DNA of 64,000 nucleotides from Mycolicibacterium xanthum (GCF_019710635.1 NZ_JAIFZS010000008.1:1-64000); one strand, 5' to 3'; shown: positions 21,801-34,223, numbered from the stretch's first letter. Program-made: numbers and translations. The notes: generated from the letters alone by a model not told the origin.

Positions 21801-23681
21801 GGGATGCTGCTCTCCCGGCATATCCGGCTGCTGGCGGCCTTCGACCACCGGCACATCTTCATCGACCCCGACCCCGACACCGCCGCCTCGTGGCGGGAAC
21901 GCCAGCGGCTGTTCGACCTGCCGCGGTCCAGCTGGGAGGACTACGACGCCACGCTGATCAGCCGGGGTGGCGGCGTCTACAGCCGCGAGCAGAAGTCCAT
22001 CCCGATCAGCCCCGAGGCGCGCGCCGCGCTCGGCATCGACGATGCGGTGTCCGAGCTGACGCCACCGGCGTTGATGAAGTCGATCCTCAAGGCGCCCGCC
22101 GACCTGCTGTTCAACGGTGGCATCGGCACCTATGTCAAGGCCGAGAGCGAGGCCGACGCCGACGTCGGGGACCGCGCCAACGATGCGATCCGGGTCAACG
22201 GAAATCAGGTGCGGGCGAAGGTGATCGGCGAGGGCGGCAACCTCGGTGTGACCTCACTGGGGCGCGTCGAGTTCGATCTGATCGGCGGCCGGGTCAACAC
22301 CGACGCGCTGGACAACTCCGCCGGCGTGGACTGCTCGGACCACGAGGTCAACATCAAGATCCTGATCGATTCGCTGGTCACCGCGGGTAAGGTCGGCGCC
22401 GACGACCGCACCGACCTGCTGCTGTCGATGACCGACGAGGTCGGTCGGCTGGTGTTGGCCGACAACGAGAGCCAGAACGACCTGATGGGCACCAGCCGGG
22501 CCAATGCGGCCAGCGTGCTGTGGGTGCACGCCAGAATGATCACGGATCTGGTCAGGGACCGTGGCTTGAACCGGGAGTTGGAGGCGCTGCCGTCGGAGAA
22601 GGAGATTCTGCGCCGGGCCGAAGCCGGTATCGGTCTCACCTCGCCGGAGCTGGCGACCCTGATGGCCCACGTGAAACTGGCCCTCAAAGACGACCTGCTG
22701 CGCGGCGACCTGCCCGACCAGGAGGTGTTCGCGGCCCGGCTGCCGTCCTACTTCCCGGCCGTGCTGCGCGAGCAGTTCGGGCCCGACGTCAGATCGCACC
22801 AGCTTCGCCGGGAGATCGTGACCACCATGCTGGTCAACGACGTCGTCGACACGGCGGGGATCTCCTACGCCTACCGGGTCACCGAGGACGTCGGTGTCAC
22901 CGCTGTCGACGCGGTGCGCAGCTATGCCGCCGCCGACGCGATCTTCGGTCTCGGACAGACGTGGCGCGGCATCCGGGCCGCCGGAGTTGCCGGGGTGTCG
23001 GTCGCCGTCACCGACCGGATGACGCTGGATCTGCGCCGGCTCATCGACCGCGCGGCACGCTGGCTGCTCAACTACCGACCGCAGCCGTTGGCCGTGGGTG
23101 CCGAGATCAATCGCTTCGCCGACAAGGTCGCGGCCCTCACCCCGCGGATGCCCGAATGGCTGCGCGGCGACGACAAGGCGATCGTCGCCGTCGAGGCGGG
23201 GGAGTTCGGCAGCCAGGGGGTGCCCGATGACCTGGCGTACCTGGTGGCAACCGGGCTCTACCAGTTCAGCCTGCTCGACGTGATCGACATCGCCGACATC
23301 GTGGACCGCGATCCGGCCGAGGTCGCCGACACCTATTTCGCGCTGATGGACGACCTGGGTACCGACGGTCTGCTCACCGCGGTGTCCCGGCTGTCTCGAG
23401 ACGATCGGTGGCATTCGTTGGCGCGGCTGGCGATTCGCGACGACATCTATGGTTCGCTACGGGCCTTGTGTTTCGACGTGCTGGCGGTTGGCGAGCCCGA
23501 CGAGACCGCCGAGGAGAAGATCGCCGAATGGGAGATGACCAACAGCTCCCGGGTCGGCCGCGCCCGGCGCACACTCGGCGAGCTCTACGAAAGCGGTGAG
23601 CACGACATCGCGACGCTGTCGGTGGCGGCTCGCCAGATCCGGAGCATGACCAGGACGAGTGGAACGGGATCAACCGGGTGA
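18813..23681 (+). CDS. gdh: NAD-specific glutamate dehydrogenase, large (180-kDa) type
   Basis: 1,622 residues from ATG 18813, which has GGAG about 8 nt upstream; a GTG six codons earlier lacks spacing. Converts glutamate to 2-oxoglutarate and ammonia with NAD+, linking nitrogen and carbon metabolism in the cytoplasm. The central catalytic region shows [20 protein letters not shown], then [20 protein letters not shown] (catalytic Lys region) and [20 protein letters not shown] (nucleotide-binding Gly-rich segment). Long N-terminal regulatory domains precede it, as is usual for this family. Corresponds to Rv2476c, which is controlled by the FHA protein GarA; no GarA gene is in this window. Its stop overlaps the GTG of the next gene. 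Confidence 0.95.
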   Translation: MSLNQGAIGGRKDSGATPEVVDQLVPAFLETFRGPHGGAPGAEAAVTGPVSRPGSDVLTDDVALVEAQYRLGSQRSPGTTQVAVYGADDPAGFGPALQIVTDNATLLMDSVTVLLHRLGVAYTAIMNPVFRVRRGPGGELLDIAPAAEAGFTDGVDETWVHVQLSTSADRRAIAKAEELLPRVLADARQVAIDSAAMAATLRTLAAELDSDTGRLFPSPDRKDVAALLRWLADGHYVLLGYQRCTVRAGDATIDASSRLGVLRLREDVLPQLTNKDEILALAQATVPSFLRYGAYPQIVVVREHTGESDAAVEHRFLGLFTVAAMNANVLDIPLISRRVNDALAMAHRDPSNPGQLLLDIIQTIPRSELFALSARTLLDMAMAVVDLGARRRTLLFMRADPLAHFVSCLVYLPRDRYTTAVRLQMQDILVRELGGASIDYAARVSESPWAVVHFTVQLPEGARAGQLDVSELNQSRIQDLLTEAARTWGDRLLGAVQTGSIDQVTAEHYAAAFPEEYKQAITPLHALTDIAIIEQLDDDSVKLVLSDSDEAGVSHLVWYLGGQSASLSQLLPMLQSMGVVVLEERPFTVTRPDGLPVWIYQFKVSPHRGIPEAPAGPERDASAQRFADAVTAIWHGHSEIDRFNELVLRADLTWQQVAVLRAYARYLKQAGFPYSQTHIASVLNTHAGTARSLVDLFEALFCPADHVDATSHRRDAHAAAAAVSADIDALVSLDTDRVLRAIASMIEATLRTNYFVTQADSARARNVFSFKLNPELINELPLPRPKFEIFVYSPRLEGVHLRFGFVARGGLRWSDRLEDFRTEILGLVKAQAVKNAVIVPVGAKGGFVVKQPPAPTGDAAADRDATREEGVACYRLFIAGLLDVTDNVDKASSAVLAPRDVVRRDGDDAYLVVAADKGTATFSDIANDVADSYGFWLGDAFASGGSVGYDHKAMGITAKGAWESVKRHFREMGVDTQSEDFTVVGIGDMSGDVFGNGMLLSRHIRLLAAFDHRHIFIDPDPDTAASWRERQRLFDLPRSSWEDYDATLISRGGGVYSREQKSIPISPEARAALGIDDAVSELTPPALMKSILKAPADLLFNGGIGTYVKAESEADADVGDRANDAIRVNGNQVRAKVIGEGGNLGVTSLGRVEFDLIGGRVNTDALDNSAGVDCSDHEVNIKILIDSLVTAGKVGADDRTDLLLSMTDEVGRLVLADNESQNDLMGTSRANAASVLWVHARMITDLVRDRGLNRELEALPSEKEILRRAEAGIGLTSPELATLMAHVKLALKDDLLRGDLPDQEVFAARLPSYFPAVLREQFGPDVRSHQLRREIVTTMLVNDVVDTAGISYAYRVTEDVGVTAVDAVRSYAAADAIFGLGQTWRGIRAAGVAGVSVAVTDRMTLDLRRLIDRAARWLLNYRPQPLAVGAEINRFADKVAALTPRMPEWLRGDDKAIVAVEAGEFGSQGVPDDLAYLVATGLYQFSLLDVIDIADIVDRDPAEVADTYFALMDDLGTDGLLTAVSRLSRDDRWHSLARLAIRDDIYGSLRALCFDVLAVGEPDETAEEKIAEWEMTNSSRVGRARRTLGELYESGEHDIATLSVAARQIRSMTRTSGTGSTG

Positions 23682-24097
23682 CGGATCAGCACGGGTTCAC
23701 CGCGCCGGTGCATGTGCGGTGGTCGGACATCGACATGTACCAGCACATCAACCACGCGACGATGGTGACCATCCTCGAGGAGGCCCGGATCCCGTTCCTG
23801 CGTGAGCCGTTCGGCGACGACATCACCACGATCGGGCTGCTGATCGCCGAGGTGAACATCCTCTACAAGAGCCAGTTGCGGCTGGTCGACTCTCCGCTGC
23901 AGGTCACCATGTGGTCCAAACGGGTACGGGCCGTGGACTTCACGGTGGGCTACGAGGTCCGCTCGGTCGGGGCCGCGCTCGGCTCGAAGCCTGCGGTGAT
24001 CGCCGATACCCAACTTGCCGCTGTGCACATCGAAGAGCAACGCCTGCAGCGACTTTCGGGCAAGCAGCGAGAGTATCTGCAGCGCTGGATGCGATGA
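23678..24097 (+). CDS. Hotdog-fold acyl-CoA thioesterase (4-hydroxybenzoyl-CoA thioesterase-like)
   Basis: 139 residues from GTG 23678, overlapping the gdh stop (GTGA). The hotdog signature is near the N-terminus: [19 protein letters not shown], where the Asp and the HxNH-type segment mark the thioesterase active site, followed by LEEARIPFL and [13 protein letters not shown]. Length is typical. Probably hydrolyses an acyl- or aryl-CoA; substrate unknown. Corresponds to Rv2475c. The stop overlaps the following gene's ATG. Confidence 0.88.
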   Translation: MTDQHGFTAPVHVRWSDIDMYQHINHATMVTILEEARIPFLREPFGDDITTIGLLIAEVNILYKSQLRLVDSPLQVTMWSKRVRAVDFTVGYEVRSVGAALGSKPAVIADTQLAAVHIEEQRLQRLSGKQREYLQRWMR

Positions 24098-24783
24098 GCG
24101 GCGCCGAACGGGGGGTGTGGCTGGACCCGGAGTTCCTGGCCGCTCACCGCAGCGACCTGTCCACGTTCGCCGAACGTGCCCACCGCATGGACGACATGGC
24201 GGTGGTGCGGCTACGGGAGCGCGCCGACGGGATGACCGTGGCCTGGGTGGCAACGGGTTTCGATGTGCTGGCCAGCCGGGTGGTGGGCGGCCGGGTGCGG
24301 CCCGGCGACCTGTGTGCCGCCGCCGACGGCTTGCTGTCCGGGCTGGCGACGATGGGCCGCGACGGCTACGTCGACCCCGGATTCTCGATGGACTCGGCCT
24401 GGCGTGGGGCGCTGCCACCCGACACCGGGTTCACCCACCTCGACGATGTGCCGGCCCGGGTGATGCTCGACCTGGCTCGGCGCGGCACCGTGCTGGCCAA
24501 GGAGCACGCCGGTGCGCACGGCCCCCCGGCGTCGCTGCTGGATCAGGAGGTGATCGGGGTCTCCGCCGGCGGGGACAGTGTCGGCATCCCCATGCGCTGT
24601 GTGTTCGCTTTGACCGCAATGGGATTCCTGTCCCAGGCGCAGGACCCGGATCGGTTCGACCCGGAGTCCGTCAGTGCCGACGAGGTGGTCCGGGTGCGGG
24701 CGATGCCGGCGTGGCTGCGTATCGATGCGCGGTTCGGTTCGGTCTACCGCAGGCGTGGGGACCCCGCGCTGGTGCTGCGCTGA
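24094..24783 (+). CDS. Conserved mycobacterial protein of unknown function (Rv2474c-like)
   Basis: 229 residues from ATG 24094 (ATGA overlap with the thioesterase stop), third gene of the gdh operon. No membrane segment, signal peptide or catalytic motif that I recognise. It starts [15 protein letters not shown] and carries charged, Ala/Gly-rich sequence throughout. The position fits M. tuberculosis Rv2474c. Persistent coupling to gdh and a thioesterase suggests an accessory role, but this is inference from order only. Confidence 0.7.
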   Translation: MSGAERGVWLDPEFLAAHRSDLSTFAERAHRMDDMAVVRLRERADGMTVAWVATGFDVLASRVVGGRVRPGDLCAAADGLLSGLATMGRDGYVDPGFSMDSAWRGALPPDTGFTHLDDVPARVMLDLARRGTVLAKEHAGAHGPPASLLDQEVIGVSAGGDSVGIPMRCVFALTAMGFLSQAQDPDRFDPESVSADEVVRVRAMPAWLRIDARFGSVYRRRGDPALVLR

Positions 24784-24789
24784 GCGCGC

Positions 24790-25203
24790 TCAGAACGGTG
24801 AGTTGACCATCGACTGGGCCGCCATCTCGAGGTAGGCGATCAGCTCCCGGCGGTGGGCGTCGTCGAGCGTCTGTGGGTCGACCTCGGCGACCGCGGTGTG
24901 CATGCACCGCAGCCACGCGTCGCGTTCGAGGAACCCGATCCGGAACGGTGCGTGACGCATCCGCAGCCGAGGGTGGCCGCGCTGATCGGAGTAGGTGCGC
25001 GGCCCGCCCCAGTACTGTTCGAGGAACATCCGCAGCCGTTCCTCGGCGCCCTCGAGGTCGTCGTCGGGATAGAGCGGCCGCAGGATCTCGTCCTCGCGGA
25101 CCTGCTCGTAGAACCGAGACACGATCCGGCGGAACGTCGCGTGGCCACCCACCGCCTCGTAGAACGACTGCGGGGTGTCGGCGGGCTCGGTCTGCGCTTC
25201 CAT
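24790..25203 (-). CDS. glbO: Group II truncated haemoglobin (trHbO)
   Basis: 137 residues from ATG 25203 (a GTG two codons upstream, 25209, is the alternative). Two-over-two globin landmarks: [19 protein letters not shown] (Tyr B10), LRPLYPDD (Tyr at CD1, as in trHbO), MRHAPFRIG (proximal His F8) and RDAWLRCM (Trp G8, the group II marker). Such globins bind O2 tightly and are linked to oxygen delivery or NO/peroxide chemistry near respiratory chains. Corresponds to Rv2470. It converges on the gdh operon with only 6 bp between the two stop codons. Confidence 0.93.
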   Translation of the reverse strand: MEAQTEPADTPQSFYEAVGGHATFRRIVSRFYEQVREDEILRPLYPDDDLEGAEERLRMFLEQYWGGPRTYSDQRGHPRLRMRHAPFRIGFLERDAWLRCMHTAVAEVDPQTLDDAHRRELIAYLEMAAQSMVNSPF

Positions 25204-25251
25204 CGTCACCCATTGTGGGCCATCGGCCGGGCAGGTCCCACCGGTGGTGGC

Positions 25252-27918
25252 TCAGGACTTGCGTTTGACCAGCTTGGCCAGGTCGTCGCGGTCGGCCACC
25301 CCGAGCTTGAAACAGGCGCGGTACACGTGGCCCTCCACGGTGCGTACCGACAGCACGAGCTGCTCGGCGATCTCGCGGTTGCTCAGTCCGGCCGCCACCA
25401 ACTCGGCGATCTCGCGCTCGCGCGGGGTCAGGGGCAGCGGGCGGGCCGCGGCCTTGATCGCCGGTGTGATGGCGCCGCCGCAGGCCTCGGCCAGGCGCAA
25501 CGCGGTGGCCCCCGAGTCGTTGGTCCCGCGCCGGTCGCCGGCCGCGTCGTGCACGGCGGCCGCCGCCGCGGCGGCGTCGGCGGCCGACAGCAACAGCCCG
25601 GCGGACTCGAACTCGGCACTCAGCCCGTCGAGGGCGGCGGCATCGGCGGCGGCGACCGCCGCCCCGTGCCGAGCCAGCAGACCGACCACGCTGCCGTGGA
25701 CCAGGCCGGTGAGTTCGGCCAGCCGCCCGGCGGTGGTCCGGTCGCCGAACCTGGTGGCGTGGTGCAGCGCCTCGGCCTCGATCGCATACTGCCCGGACCG
25801 GCATGCGACGTCGGCCGCCGCCCGGGCCAGCTCGGCGGCGCGGCGCTCCATCCCCTTGGCGGCGGCGTTCCAGGACTGGGAGATCAGCCGCTGCGGCTCG
25901 TGCAGCGCCATCGACGGTCCGGAGTGTTCGGCGGCGTCGGCGAGCACCCGGTCGGCCTCGCCGGTCCGGCCCAGCGCGGCGTAGGCGCGGGCCAGCAGCA
26001 GCCGGCCGGGCAGCTGCCACGGCAGCGAGGTCTCCGCCGCCAGCGCCGCCAGCGCCTGCTCGATGGACGACACCACCTCGGGGAAGTTGCCGCGGGCGGT
26101 CGCGACCACCCCGGCCATGATCTTGGCGATGGCCCAGGCCAGGAACTGCCCGACCGATGAGAAGTGCGCGTAGTCGAGGGCCCGCCGGTCGGCCAGATCG
26201 AGCTGGCCGGTCTGGGTCAACGCGAGCACGTCGCAGTAGCGGATCATCACCCGGATCATGCCGTCGGTGGTCTTCTGCTCCGCCCGGCATCGGGCGGCGA
26301 TGGGTTCGAACTCGTCGCCCCGACCCGCGACCGGCATGGCCAGGCCCGCGGCGAAGGCCGCGAACTCGACGGCCTGCTTGGGTGCCTCCGGTTCGGCGAG
26401 AACCGTCAGTGCGGCCGAGATGCCCTCCTCGATCCGGTTCTCGTGTACGGCGATCGCCGCTGCGGTCGCGTCCACGATGAGCCGCAGCGCCGGATGCTGG
26501 ACCTCGCTGCGCACCAGGTCGAGCACCTCGTGCGCGCGTTTGACGTCGCCCATCGACCAGAACAGCGTCGACACCCGCGGCACGCCCCACTGCACCAGCT
26601 GCAGCTCGTCCAGGTCGCCGGGGGAGAACCGGGCCAGGATGGCGTCGGCGGCCGCGGGCTTGCCCTGCCACAACAGCGCACGCGACAGCAGCGCCGCCGA
26701 CTGCAGCGTGCCGGTCCGGTCGAAGGCCGCCCGCGCCAGGCGTTCCCCGAGCGGGAGATTCGACAGGAAGATCGCGTCGGTGGCCGCGGCGATCAGCAGC
26801 CTGTTGTCGAGGCTCTGGTCGCTGTCGATCGACAGCTGCGCCATCCGGATCCGGCTGCTGGCCGAGTCCAGCTCGCGACGGTTGAGGATCTGCACCAGCT
26901 GGCCTTTGAGGCGGCGCTCGGCGGCCCGCCCGACCTTGCCCCGCACCACGTCGCCGACCAGCGGATGGCTGAACCTCGCGTTGAGGAACGCGCCGTCCTG
27001 CTGGAACCGGATCAGGCCGCGCGACTCGGCCTCGTCGACCACCTCGTCGCCGGCGAGTTCGGTCAGCGCGTCGATGTCGAGCGGTTCGGACAGCGCCAGC
27101 AGCTTGAGTGCGTTGAGCACGTCCGGGCCGGCCTGCTCCAGGCGGGTCTCCAGCAGCGCGGCGAGCCCGGACGGCACCGCGGTCGGCCCGCGCAGCTGCC
27201 ATACGTCGTCGACCCGGCGCAGGGTGCCCGCGTCGATCGAGCCCTCCACCAGGTGCCGCAGGAAAAGCGGGTTGCCACCCGAGGATTCCCACATCAGATC
27301 CGCCGAGAGCCCCTCGAGCCGACCACCGATCACCGATTCGACGAGTTTGATGCTCTGCGCCTTGGTGAACGGTTGCAGCTCGATGCGGCGCAGGTAACCG
27401 TCCTTCCACAGCGACGTCACCGCGTCGGGTACCGGCTCTCCGGTGCGCACCGTCGCCAGAATGCGGCCGGCCTGGTCGACGGCGATCTGGTGCAGCAGGG
27501 TGGCCGACAGTTCGTCGAGTAGGTGGGCATCGTCGACCCCGACAATGCTGTTGCCTTCCGACACAAGGGATTCCCGAGCAGATGCGAGGAGCGAGGTGGC
27601 GTCGCGGGAGGTGCTGTGGCCCATCAGGTGGGCGAAGACACCGAGCGGGATGCTGCGTGACGACTCGGTCGAGGCCACCCAGCGCACCTGCGAACGCAGG
27701 GATTCGGTGACGGAGCGGGCCAGCGTGGTCTTGCCGACGCCCGCCGCACCCACCAGCACCACCCCGAACGAGTCGGCACCCGTCAGCGCCGATCGCACTG
27801 CGCCGAATTCGGCGGGGCGATCCAGCAGGTGCCACCCGGGGGCCATAGCCGAGGAGTGTAGTTCGCCGAACCGGTCAATTCGACCCAGATACCGTGCGTG
27901 AGCAGCGGACACGGTCAT
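25252..27918 (-). CDS. Large LuxR-family (LAL/MalT-like) ATP-binding transcriptional regulator
   Basis: 888 residues from ATG 27918, with GGGGTGAG about 7 nt upstream. N-terminal STAND-type NTPase: Walker [15 protein letters not shown] (about residues 56-69) and Walker [15 protein letters not shown], then [16 protein letters not shown] long helical, TPR-like Ala-rich middle follows. The C-terminal GerE-type HTH (last 60 residues) reads [19 protein letters not shown]...[18 protein letters not shown]. It lies 6 bp downstream of the catalase-family gene on the same strand, so the two are probably one operon, and a perfect dyad stands before that operon. It may be the protein that reads the dyad (see findings). 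Ligand unknown. Confidence 0.88.
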   Translation of the reverse strand: MTVSAAHARYLGRIDRFGELHSSAMAPGWHLLDRPAEFGAVRSALTGADSFGVVLVGAAGVGKTTLARSVTESLRSQVRWVASTESSRSIPLGVFAHLMGHSTSRDATSLLASARESLVSEGNSIVGVDDAHLLDELSATLLHQIAVDQAGRILATVRTGEPVPDAVTSLWKDGYLRRIELQPFTKAQSIKLVESVIGGRLEGLSADLMWESSGGNPLFLRHLVEGSIDAGTLRRVDDVWQLRGPTAVPSGLAALLETRLEQAGPDVLNALKLLALSEPLDIDALTELAGDEVVDEAESRGLIRFQQDGAFLNARFSHPLVGDVVRGKVGRAAERRLKGQLVQILNRRELDSASSRIRMAQLSIDSDQSLDNRLLIAAATDAIFLSNLPLGERLARAAFDRTGTLQSAALLSRALLWQGKPAAADAILARFSPGDLDELQLVQWGVPRVSTLFWSMGDVKRAHEVLDLVRSEVQHPALRLIVDATAAAIAVHENRIEEGISAALTVLAEPEAPKQAVEFAAFAAGLAMPVAGRGDEFEPIAARCRAEQKTTDGMIRVMIRYCDVLALTQTGQLDLADRRALDYAHFSSVGQFLAWAIAKIMAGVVATARGNFPEVVSSIEQALAALAAETSLPWQLPGRLLLARAYAALGRTGEADRVLADAAEHSGPSMALHEPQRLISQSWNAAAKGMERRAAELARAAADVACRSGQYAIEAEALHHATRFGDRTTAGRLAELTGLVHGSVVGLLARHGAAVAAADAAALDGLSAEFESAGLLLSAADAAAAAAAVHDAAGDRRGTNDSGATALRLAEACGGAITPAIKAAARPLPLTPREREIAELVAAGLSNREIAEQLVLSVRTVEGHVYRACFKLGVADRDDLAKLVKRKS

Positions 27919-27924
27919 CGGATC

Positions 27925-29073
27925 TCACCCCGGCATGCTCGTCAGGTCGGTCGGCTCGAAGCGTTCGACGCAGTTGAGTTTGTGCCGGAAGTCGCTGGAA
28001 GCCTCGTAGACCCTTAGCTTGAGCCGGTTGATCGAACCGAGCGGAATGTGCTCCTCGATCGCCCGCCACGAGTTGATGGTGAGGACGTCGTCGCCGAAAT
28101 CCCTTAGCGCATCGCTGTATGCGGTTTGCTGCGGGTAGACGATCGTCGCCACCGGCCGGTAGGGGGACAGGTCCTCCGGCCACTCCTTCGTGGCATCTTC
28201 GATCGGCATGTCCGTTGTGTTGGTGCACAATTGGACGGACACCGTGTACTCGGCGGAGTTGCTGGCGAAGAACCCCGTCACGGCGTCGGTGAGCGCTTGG
28301 CTGCCGTGTGGGTCGATCGTCGTATTCGCCAGCGCCCGCACCGAATCGGATTTCGGTGTCACGCTCAGCTTTGCCACGAACTGTCCGTACCGGATCGGTG
28401 CGGCGGTGTAGAACGGCTGGCCCAGCACGTGCCGGTTGGGGTCGGCGAACACCCGCAGCTTGGGCGGCAACGTCCCGCCCACCGACTCGACCGCCCGGCG
28501 CACCGCCCGCAGCAGCCGGTTCAGCGTCATCATTCCCCAGTCCGGGGTGTGGGAGAGGGCCTTGGCGGTCCGCATCCCGCCGTGGGCGTAGTCCTCCGCG
28601 TCTTTGAACAGGAACGCGGGCTCGGTGACGAAGACGAAATCCTGGTTCTCCGGGAAGCGCTCCTTGTCGACCCGCTCGCCCTCGACCCCGAGGACCTTGA
28701 GCCCGAGACCGCGCACGCCCCTGACCTGATCGGACCGGATGGCGCCGGACGTGCTGGAGATCCGTGCGATCACCTCATAGGTCCGGCCCGGTTCGGCGAA
28801 CATGCCCTGCCTGAGGGCGGGATCCAGGTCCGGCAGCACGGTCAGCTCGCCGTAGAGGATGCCGTGGCTCTTGGCGTGCGCGTCGCGGATGGCGTGCGGC
28901 TTGTCGTGTCGCCAGAGCTTCGGATCGTTCACGCTGCGGGTGTACTGGTGCAGGTTGTTCTTCTCGAGGTCCTGCACCATCTTCTCGATGAGTGCATCCT
29001 CGCCTTCGGGTGCCTCGGCGAGATGTGGTCGGTATTCCAGGTAGCCGCTGGTGACGATTCCCCCGTGAGTCAT
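27925..29073 (-). CDS. Catalase-family haem protein (small catalase-like)
   Basis: 382 residues from ATG 29073; much shorter than monofunctional catalases (about 480-750). The distal-His segment is IRDAHAKSHGILYGELTVL, equivalent to the RxxHAxGxG stretch of catalases. The position of the distal Asn (NNTPVFF) reads VTEPAFLF, so Asn appears replaced by Thr by my eye. The end has PLGSINRLKLRVYEASSDFR, characteristic of catalase-like proteins that include allene-oxide-synthase-type and lipid-peroxide enzymes. It may act on organic or lipid peroxides rather than H2O2. It heads an operon with the LuxR regulator and has a 20-bp palindrome 33 nt upstream of its start. Confidence 0.8.
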   Translation of the reverse strand: MTHGGIVTSGYLEYRPHLAEAPEGEDALIEKMVQDLEKNNLHQYTRSVNDPKLWRHDKPHAIRDAHAKSHGILYGELTVLPDLDPALRQGMFAEPGRTYEVIARISSTSGAIRSDQVRGVRGLGLKVLGVEGERVDKERFPENQDFVFVTEPAFLFKDAEDYAHGGMRTAKALSHTPDWGMMTLNRLLRAVRRAVESVGGTLPPKLRVFADPNRHVLGQPFYTAAPIRYGQFVAKLSVTPKSDSVRALANTTIDPHGSQALTDAVTGFFASNSAEYTVSVQLCTNTTDMPIEDATKEWPEDLSPYRPVATIVYPQQTAYSDALRDFGDDVLTINSWRAIEEHIPLGSINRLKLRVYEASSDFRHKLNCVERFEPTDLTSMPG

Positions 29074-29106
29074 GTGACAAGTGTGAAGCGTCGCCGCTCG
29101 GCCGGT

Positions 29107-29126
29107 ACAGGTAGTCGACTACCTGT
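29107..29126. promoter_or_regulatory. Perfect 20-bp palindrome upstream of the catalase/LuxR operon
   Basis: ACAGGTAGTCGACTACCTGT is identical to its own reverse complement and is followed on the plus strand by a T5 run. Its core AGGTAGTCGACTAC (29109-29122) ends exactly 35 nt before the ATG at 29073. A 13/14 match at the same distance precedes the epimerase gene at 40300. Dimension and symmetry fit a dimeric HTH operator. Confidence 0.6.
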
Positions 29127-29301
29127 TTTTCACGCGTGTCGAGTCCGGTCGGCATACCGGTCGGTCTGCTGTCCGCGGTCCGCCGGTGACCGGTGGCGAC
29201 CAGACCCGGTCACGAGATGTTCATTGGACTGACCAGCGAACACGACCAGAATTGCCGTGCGATCGGGGGGGATTCATGGTGAACTGTCGGTCGGAGGACG
29301 T

Positions 29302-29964
29302 ATGGCGCAGCGCAAGAACGGTCGCGGCCACCGGCACCACCGGACCGCGACGGGCTCAACCGGCCCGACCACGAGTACCGCCGCGCGTGCATTGCACAGC
29401 GTCCAGGGCGTCGAGACACTGCCCGTCACCGGCCCGGAACCCTCCATCTGGGGCCGCCGCCGGGTGCTGCTGCTCAACTCGACCTACGAGCCCCTCACCG
29501 CGCTGCCGATGCGGCGCGCGGTGATCATGCTGATGTGCGGCAAGGCGGACGTCGTGCACGACGACCCGATGGGTCCGGTGATCCACTCGGCGAGCCGGGC
29601 GATCGTGGTGCCCTCGGTGATCCGGCTGCGGACCTACGTCCGGGTGCCCTACCGGGCCAGGATCCCGATGACCCGCGCGGCGCTGATGCATCGCGACCGG
29701 TTCCGCTGCGCATACTGCGGGTCCAAGGCCGACACCGTCGACCACGTCGTCCCGCGCAGCCGCGGCGGGGACCACTCGTGGGAGAACTGCGTGGCGGCCT
29801 GCTCGCCGTGCAACCACCGCAAGGCCGACCACCTGCTCACTGAGCTGGGCTGGGCGCTGCACACCACACCGCTTCCGCCGAAGGGCCAGCACTGGCGGCT
29901 GCTGTCGAGTGTGAAGGAACTCGATCCGGCCTGGGTCAGATATCTGGGTGAGGGCGCGGCCTGA
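29302..29964 (+). CDS. HNH endonuclease-domain protein (Rv2469c-like)
   Basis: 220 residues from ATG 29302, directly after GGAGGACGT. The first 50 residues are basic and low in complexity (MAQRKNGRGHRHHRT). The domain RRVLLLNSTYEPLTALPMRR precedes the HNH zinc-finger: FRCAYCGSKAD, VDHVVPRSRGGDHSWENCV, ACSPCNHRKAD, with both CxxC pairs and the His-Asn-His residues present. Genes of this type are widespread in actinobacteria, and their DNA target is unknown. Confidence 0.85.
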   Translation: MAQRKNGRGHRHHRTATGSTGPTTSTAARALHSVQGVETLPVTGPEPSIWGRRRVLLLNSTYEPLTALPMRRAVIMLMCGKADVVHDDPMGPVIHSASRAIVVPSVIRLRTYVRVPYRARIPMTRAALMHRDRFRCAYCGSKADTVDHVVPRSRGGDHSWENCVAACSPCNHRKADHLLTELGWALHTTPLPPKGQHWRLLSSVKELDPAWVRYLGEGAA

Positions 29965-29989
29965 GCGCTGTGTGGTTTAGGGTTCTCGC

Positions 29990-30223
29990 GTGAGCACTAC
30001 TGCGATGTTGCACGCGAGCTTCGTGCTGATTCCGCTGGCTCTGGCGGCGATCCTGTCTCTGTTCATCTTCACCAAGAAGGGGCCGCATCCGGCGACGTAC
30101 GACATGTCGGAGGAGTGGACGCACGATCCGATCCTGTGGGCGGCCGACGAGCCGGCCGATCACGGTCACGGCGGACACGGTTCACACCTGACTGTGGGAG
30201 GTGGCGCAAGTGGCAAGTGGTGA
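29990..30223 (+). CDS. ctaJ: Small single-TM protein, probable aa3 oxidase subunit CtaJ
   Basis: 77 residues from GTG 29990. One N-terminal hydrophobic helix ([21 protein letters not shown]) is followed by a conserved-looking [20 protein letters not shown] segment and a His/Gly-rich tail (HGHGGHGSH). It matches my recollection of the small subunit CtaJ found in the mycobacterial bcc-aa3 respiratory supercomplex (MSMEG_4693-like; Rv2468A in M. tuberculosis), but the other oxidase genes are elsewhere, so the call rests on length, topology and position. It overlaps the next gene by 23 bp. Confidence 0.6.
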   Translation: MSTTAMLHASFVLIPLALAAILSLFIFTKKGPHPATYDMSEEWTHDPILWAADEPADHGHGGHGSHLTVGGGASGKW

Positions 30224-30686
30224 GGTTTCGACCATTGCATCCGGCGACCTGGCCGAGCTGCCCTACGGGGCTGCGGTCACGTCCAGCGGACGGATCTCCA
30301 AGGTCGCCCCGCCGGGCGTGCTGTCGGTGCACTACCCGTTCCCGACCATGGACCTGGTGGTGCTCGACAACGCGCTGAAGTACGGGTCGCGCGAGGCCGG
30401 TGCGCGCTTCGCGGTGTTCATCGGTGATCTCGGTGCCGACACCGCTGCGGGTGCCCGTGAAATCCTGGCCAAGGTGCCCACCCCGGACAATGCCGTGCTG
30501 CTGGCGGTGTCCCCGAACCAGAAGGCCATCGAGGTGGTCTACGGGTCGGAGGTCAAGGGCCGCGGAATCGAGGAAGCCGCCCCGTTGGGGGTGTCGGCGG
30601 CGGCCGCCTCCTTCAAGGAGGGCAACCTGATCGACGGGCTGATCAGCGCTGTGCGGGTGCTCTCGGCGGGCGTGTCACCGGCCTGA
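30201..30686 (+). CDS. DUF5130-type (TPM-like) protein, Rv2468c orthologue
   Basis: 161 residues from GTG 30201 (GTG 30210 is also possible; GGGAGG lies at 30195-30200). The protein has a TPM-like alpha/beta pattern: [61 protein letters not shown], then a hydrophobic [14 protein letters not shown] end. No signal peptide or clear catalytic residues. Position after the CtaJ-like gene and sequence type fit Rv2468c. Overlap with the CtaJ-like gene suggests coupled expression and possibly a respiratory-supercomplex role. Confidence 0.75.
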   Translation: MAQVASGEVSTIASGDLAELPYGAAVTSSGRISKVAPPGVLSVHYPFPTMDLVVLDNALKYGSREAGARFAVFIGDLGADTAAGAREILAKVPTPDNAVLLAVSPNQKAIEVVYGSEVKGRGIEEAAPLGVSAAAASFKEGNLIDGLISAVRVLSAGVSPA

Positions 30687-30698
30687 TTCCGCGCCGCG

Positions 30699-31190
30699 AT
30701 GTCCGCAGGCCCGCGCCGACGAACCTGGATGTGGGTGGGCGGTGCCGCCGTGCTGGTCGCGGTGGTGGTCGTCGCCGCGCTGTGGGTCCGGTCCCATTCC
30801 GGGCCGAGCGCCCGGGAGACCGACTGCGTGATCGTCGACGACGCGGCTCGCCAGTGGAACACGACGTCGCAGATCGTCATCGGATTGTTGATCAACGGCG
30901 CCGGGCAGCCCGATGCGTACCGCACGGTGGCCGAGCGGCAGGCCGAGGCGGCGGGCAAATTGCGTGACGCGGCCGGCTCCGTGACGGACCCGGTGATCAG
31001 GGAGCACCTCGGCGAGTGGGCCGACCAGGCTGATCGCTACGCCGAACTGCACAGGGCGGCGGCCGACCGCGGGCCCGGAAGCCCGGCGCCGCCGGGCGCC
31101 GATGTGGAGGTGCAGCAGGTCGGCGCGTCGATCAGCGCCAGCACCGCCGCGCTCGGCGAATTGTGCCCCGACGCACCCACGGGTCCGTGA
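30699..31190 (+). CDS. Membrane-anchored protein of unknown function
   Basis: 163 residues from ATG 30699. A short basic start (MSAGPRRRTW) leads into one transmembrane helix (GGAAVLVAVVVVAALWV, about residues 14-31), and the rest is predicted outside: a helical domain with two Cys (ETDCVIVDDAARQWNT and GELCPDAP) that could form a disulphide. No family recognised. It follows the DUF5130 gene by 12 bp and is probably co-transcribed. Confidence 0.6.
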   Translation: MSAGPRRRTWMWVGGAAVLVAVVVVAALWVRSHSGPSARETDCVIVDDAARQWNTTSQIVIGLLINGAGQPDAYRTVAERQAEAAGKLRDAAGSVTDPVIREHLGEWADQADRYAELHRAAADRGPGSPAPPGADVEVQQVGASISASTAALGELCPDAPTGP

Positions 31191-31194
31191 GGTA

Positions 31195-31542
31195 CTACCC
31201 GCCGGCGGCGAGCTCGGCTCGGATCCGCACGTAGCGCTCGAGGAAGCGGCGTTCGTCGAGCCGCTTGCGCCGCAGCCAGCCGGTCACCTCGTCGTTGCAC
31301 TTGCTGGCGTTGCATGCCGCGCAGGCGGGCACGACGTTGTCGAGCGTGTACCGCCCGCCCCGGGAGATCGCCATCACGCAGTCGCGCTGCAGGACGCCGT
31401 CGGCCGAGCCGCAGTAGGCGCAGCCGTTCCACGCCGCCTTGATCGCCGCCCACTGCCGGTCGGTGAGGTCGTTGACGACGCTGTCGACCCGGCGCTTGCG
31501 CCGACGCGCGGCCCGGGCCCGGCGGGTGTTCCTGGCCGGCAT
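31195..31542 (-). CDS. Small HNH-like zinc-finger protein
   Basis: 115 residues from ATG 31542. Basic N-terminus (ARRRKRRVDSVVND), then CAYCGSADG and VVPACAACNASKCNDEVTGW, which supply two CxxC-type zinc knuckles. The HNH core reads RDCVMAISRGGRYTLDNVV; the position of the first His in the usual DHVxPxSRGG is Cys. Asn and the rest of the motif are kept. It may be a structural or altered nuclease. It converges on the membrane protein gene and lies downstream of pepN on the same strand. Confidence 0.75.
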   Translation of the reverse strand: MPARNTRRARAARRRKRRVDSVVNDLTDRQWAAIKAAWNGCAYCGSADGVLQRDCVMAISRGGRYTLDNVVPACAACNASKCNDEVTGWLRRKRLDERRFLERYVRIRAELAAGG

Positions 31543-31637
31543 GGCCGGTGAGTATAGGCACGCTCACCGGCGACGAGCGTGCGCGACCGTGCGACCGGAC
31601 GCGGCGTGTCGCGTGCAGACCCGCGCGCTCGGCGAAG

Positions 31638-34223
<2,586 letters not shown>

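Noticed and set aside
19155..21854. 899-codon minus-strand frame inside gdh
   Set aside because: Shadow of the glutamate dehydrogenase gene; no start signal or domain.
24671..27835. Very long alternative minus-strand frame (1,054 codons) over the LuxR gene
   Set aside because: It has Arg/Pro/Gly-rich composition typical of GC-rich shadow frames. The overlapping frame has Walker motifs and an HTH.
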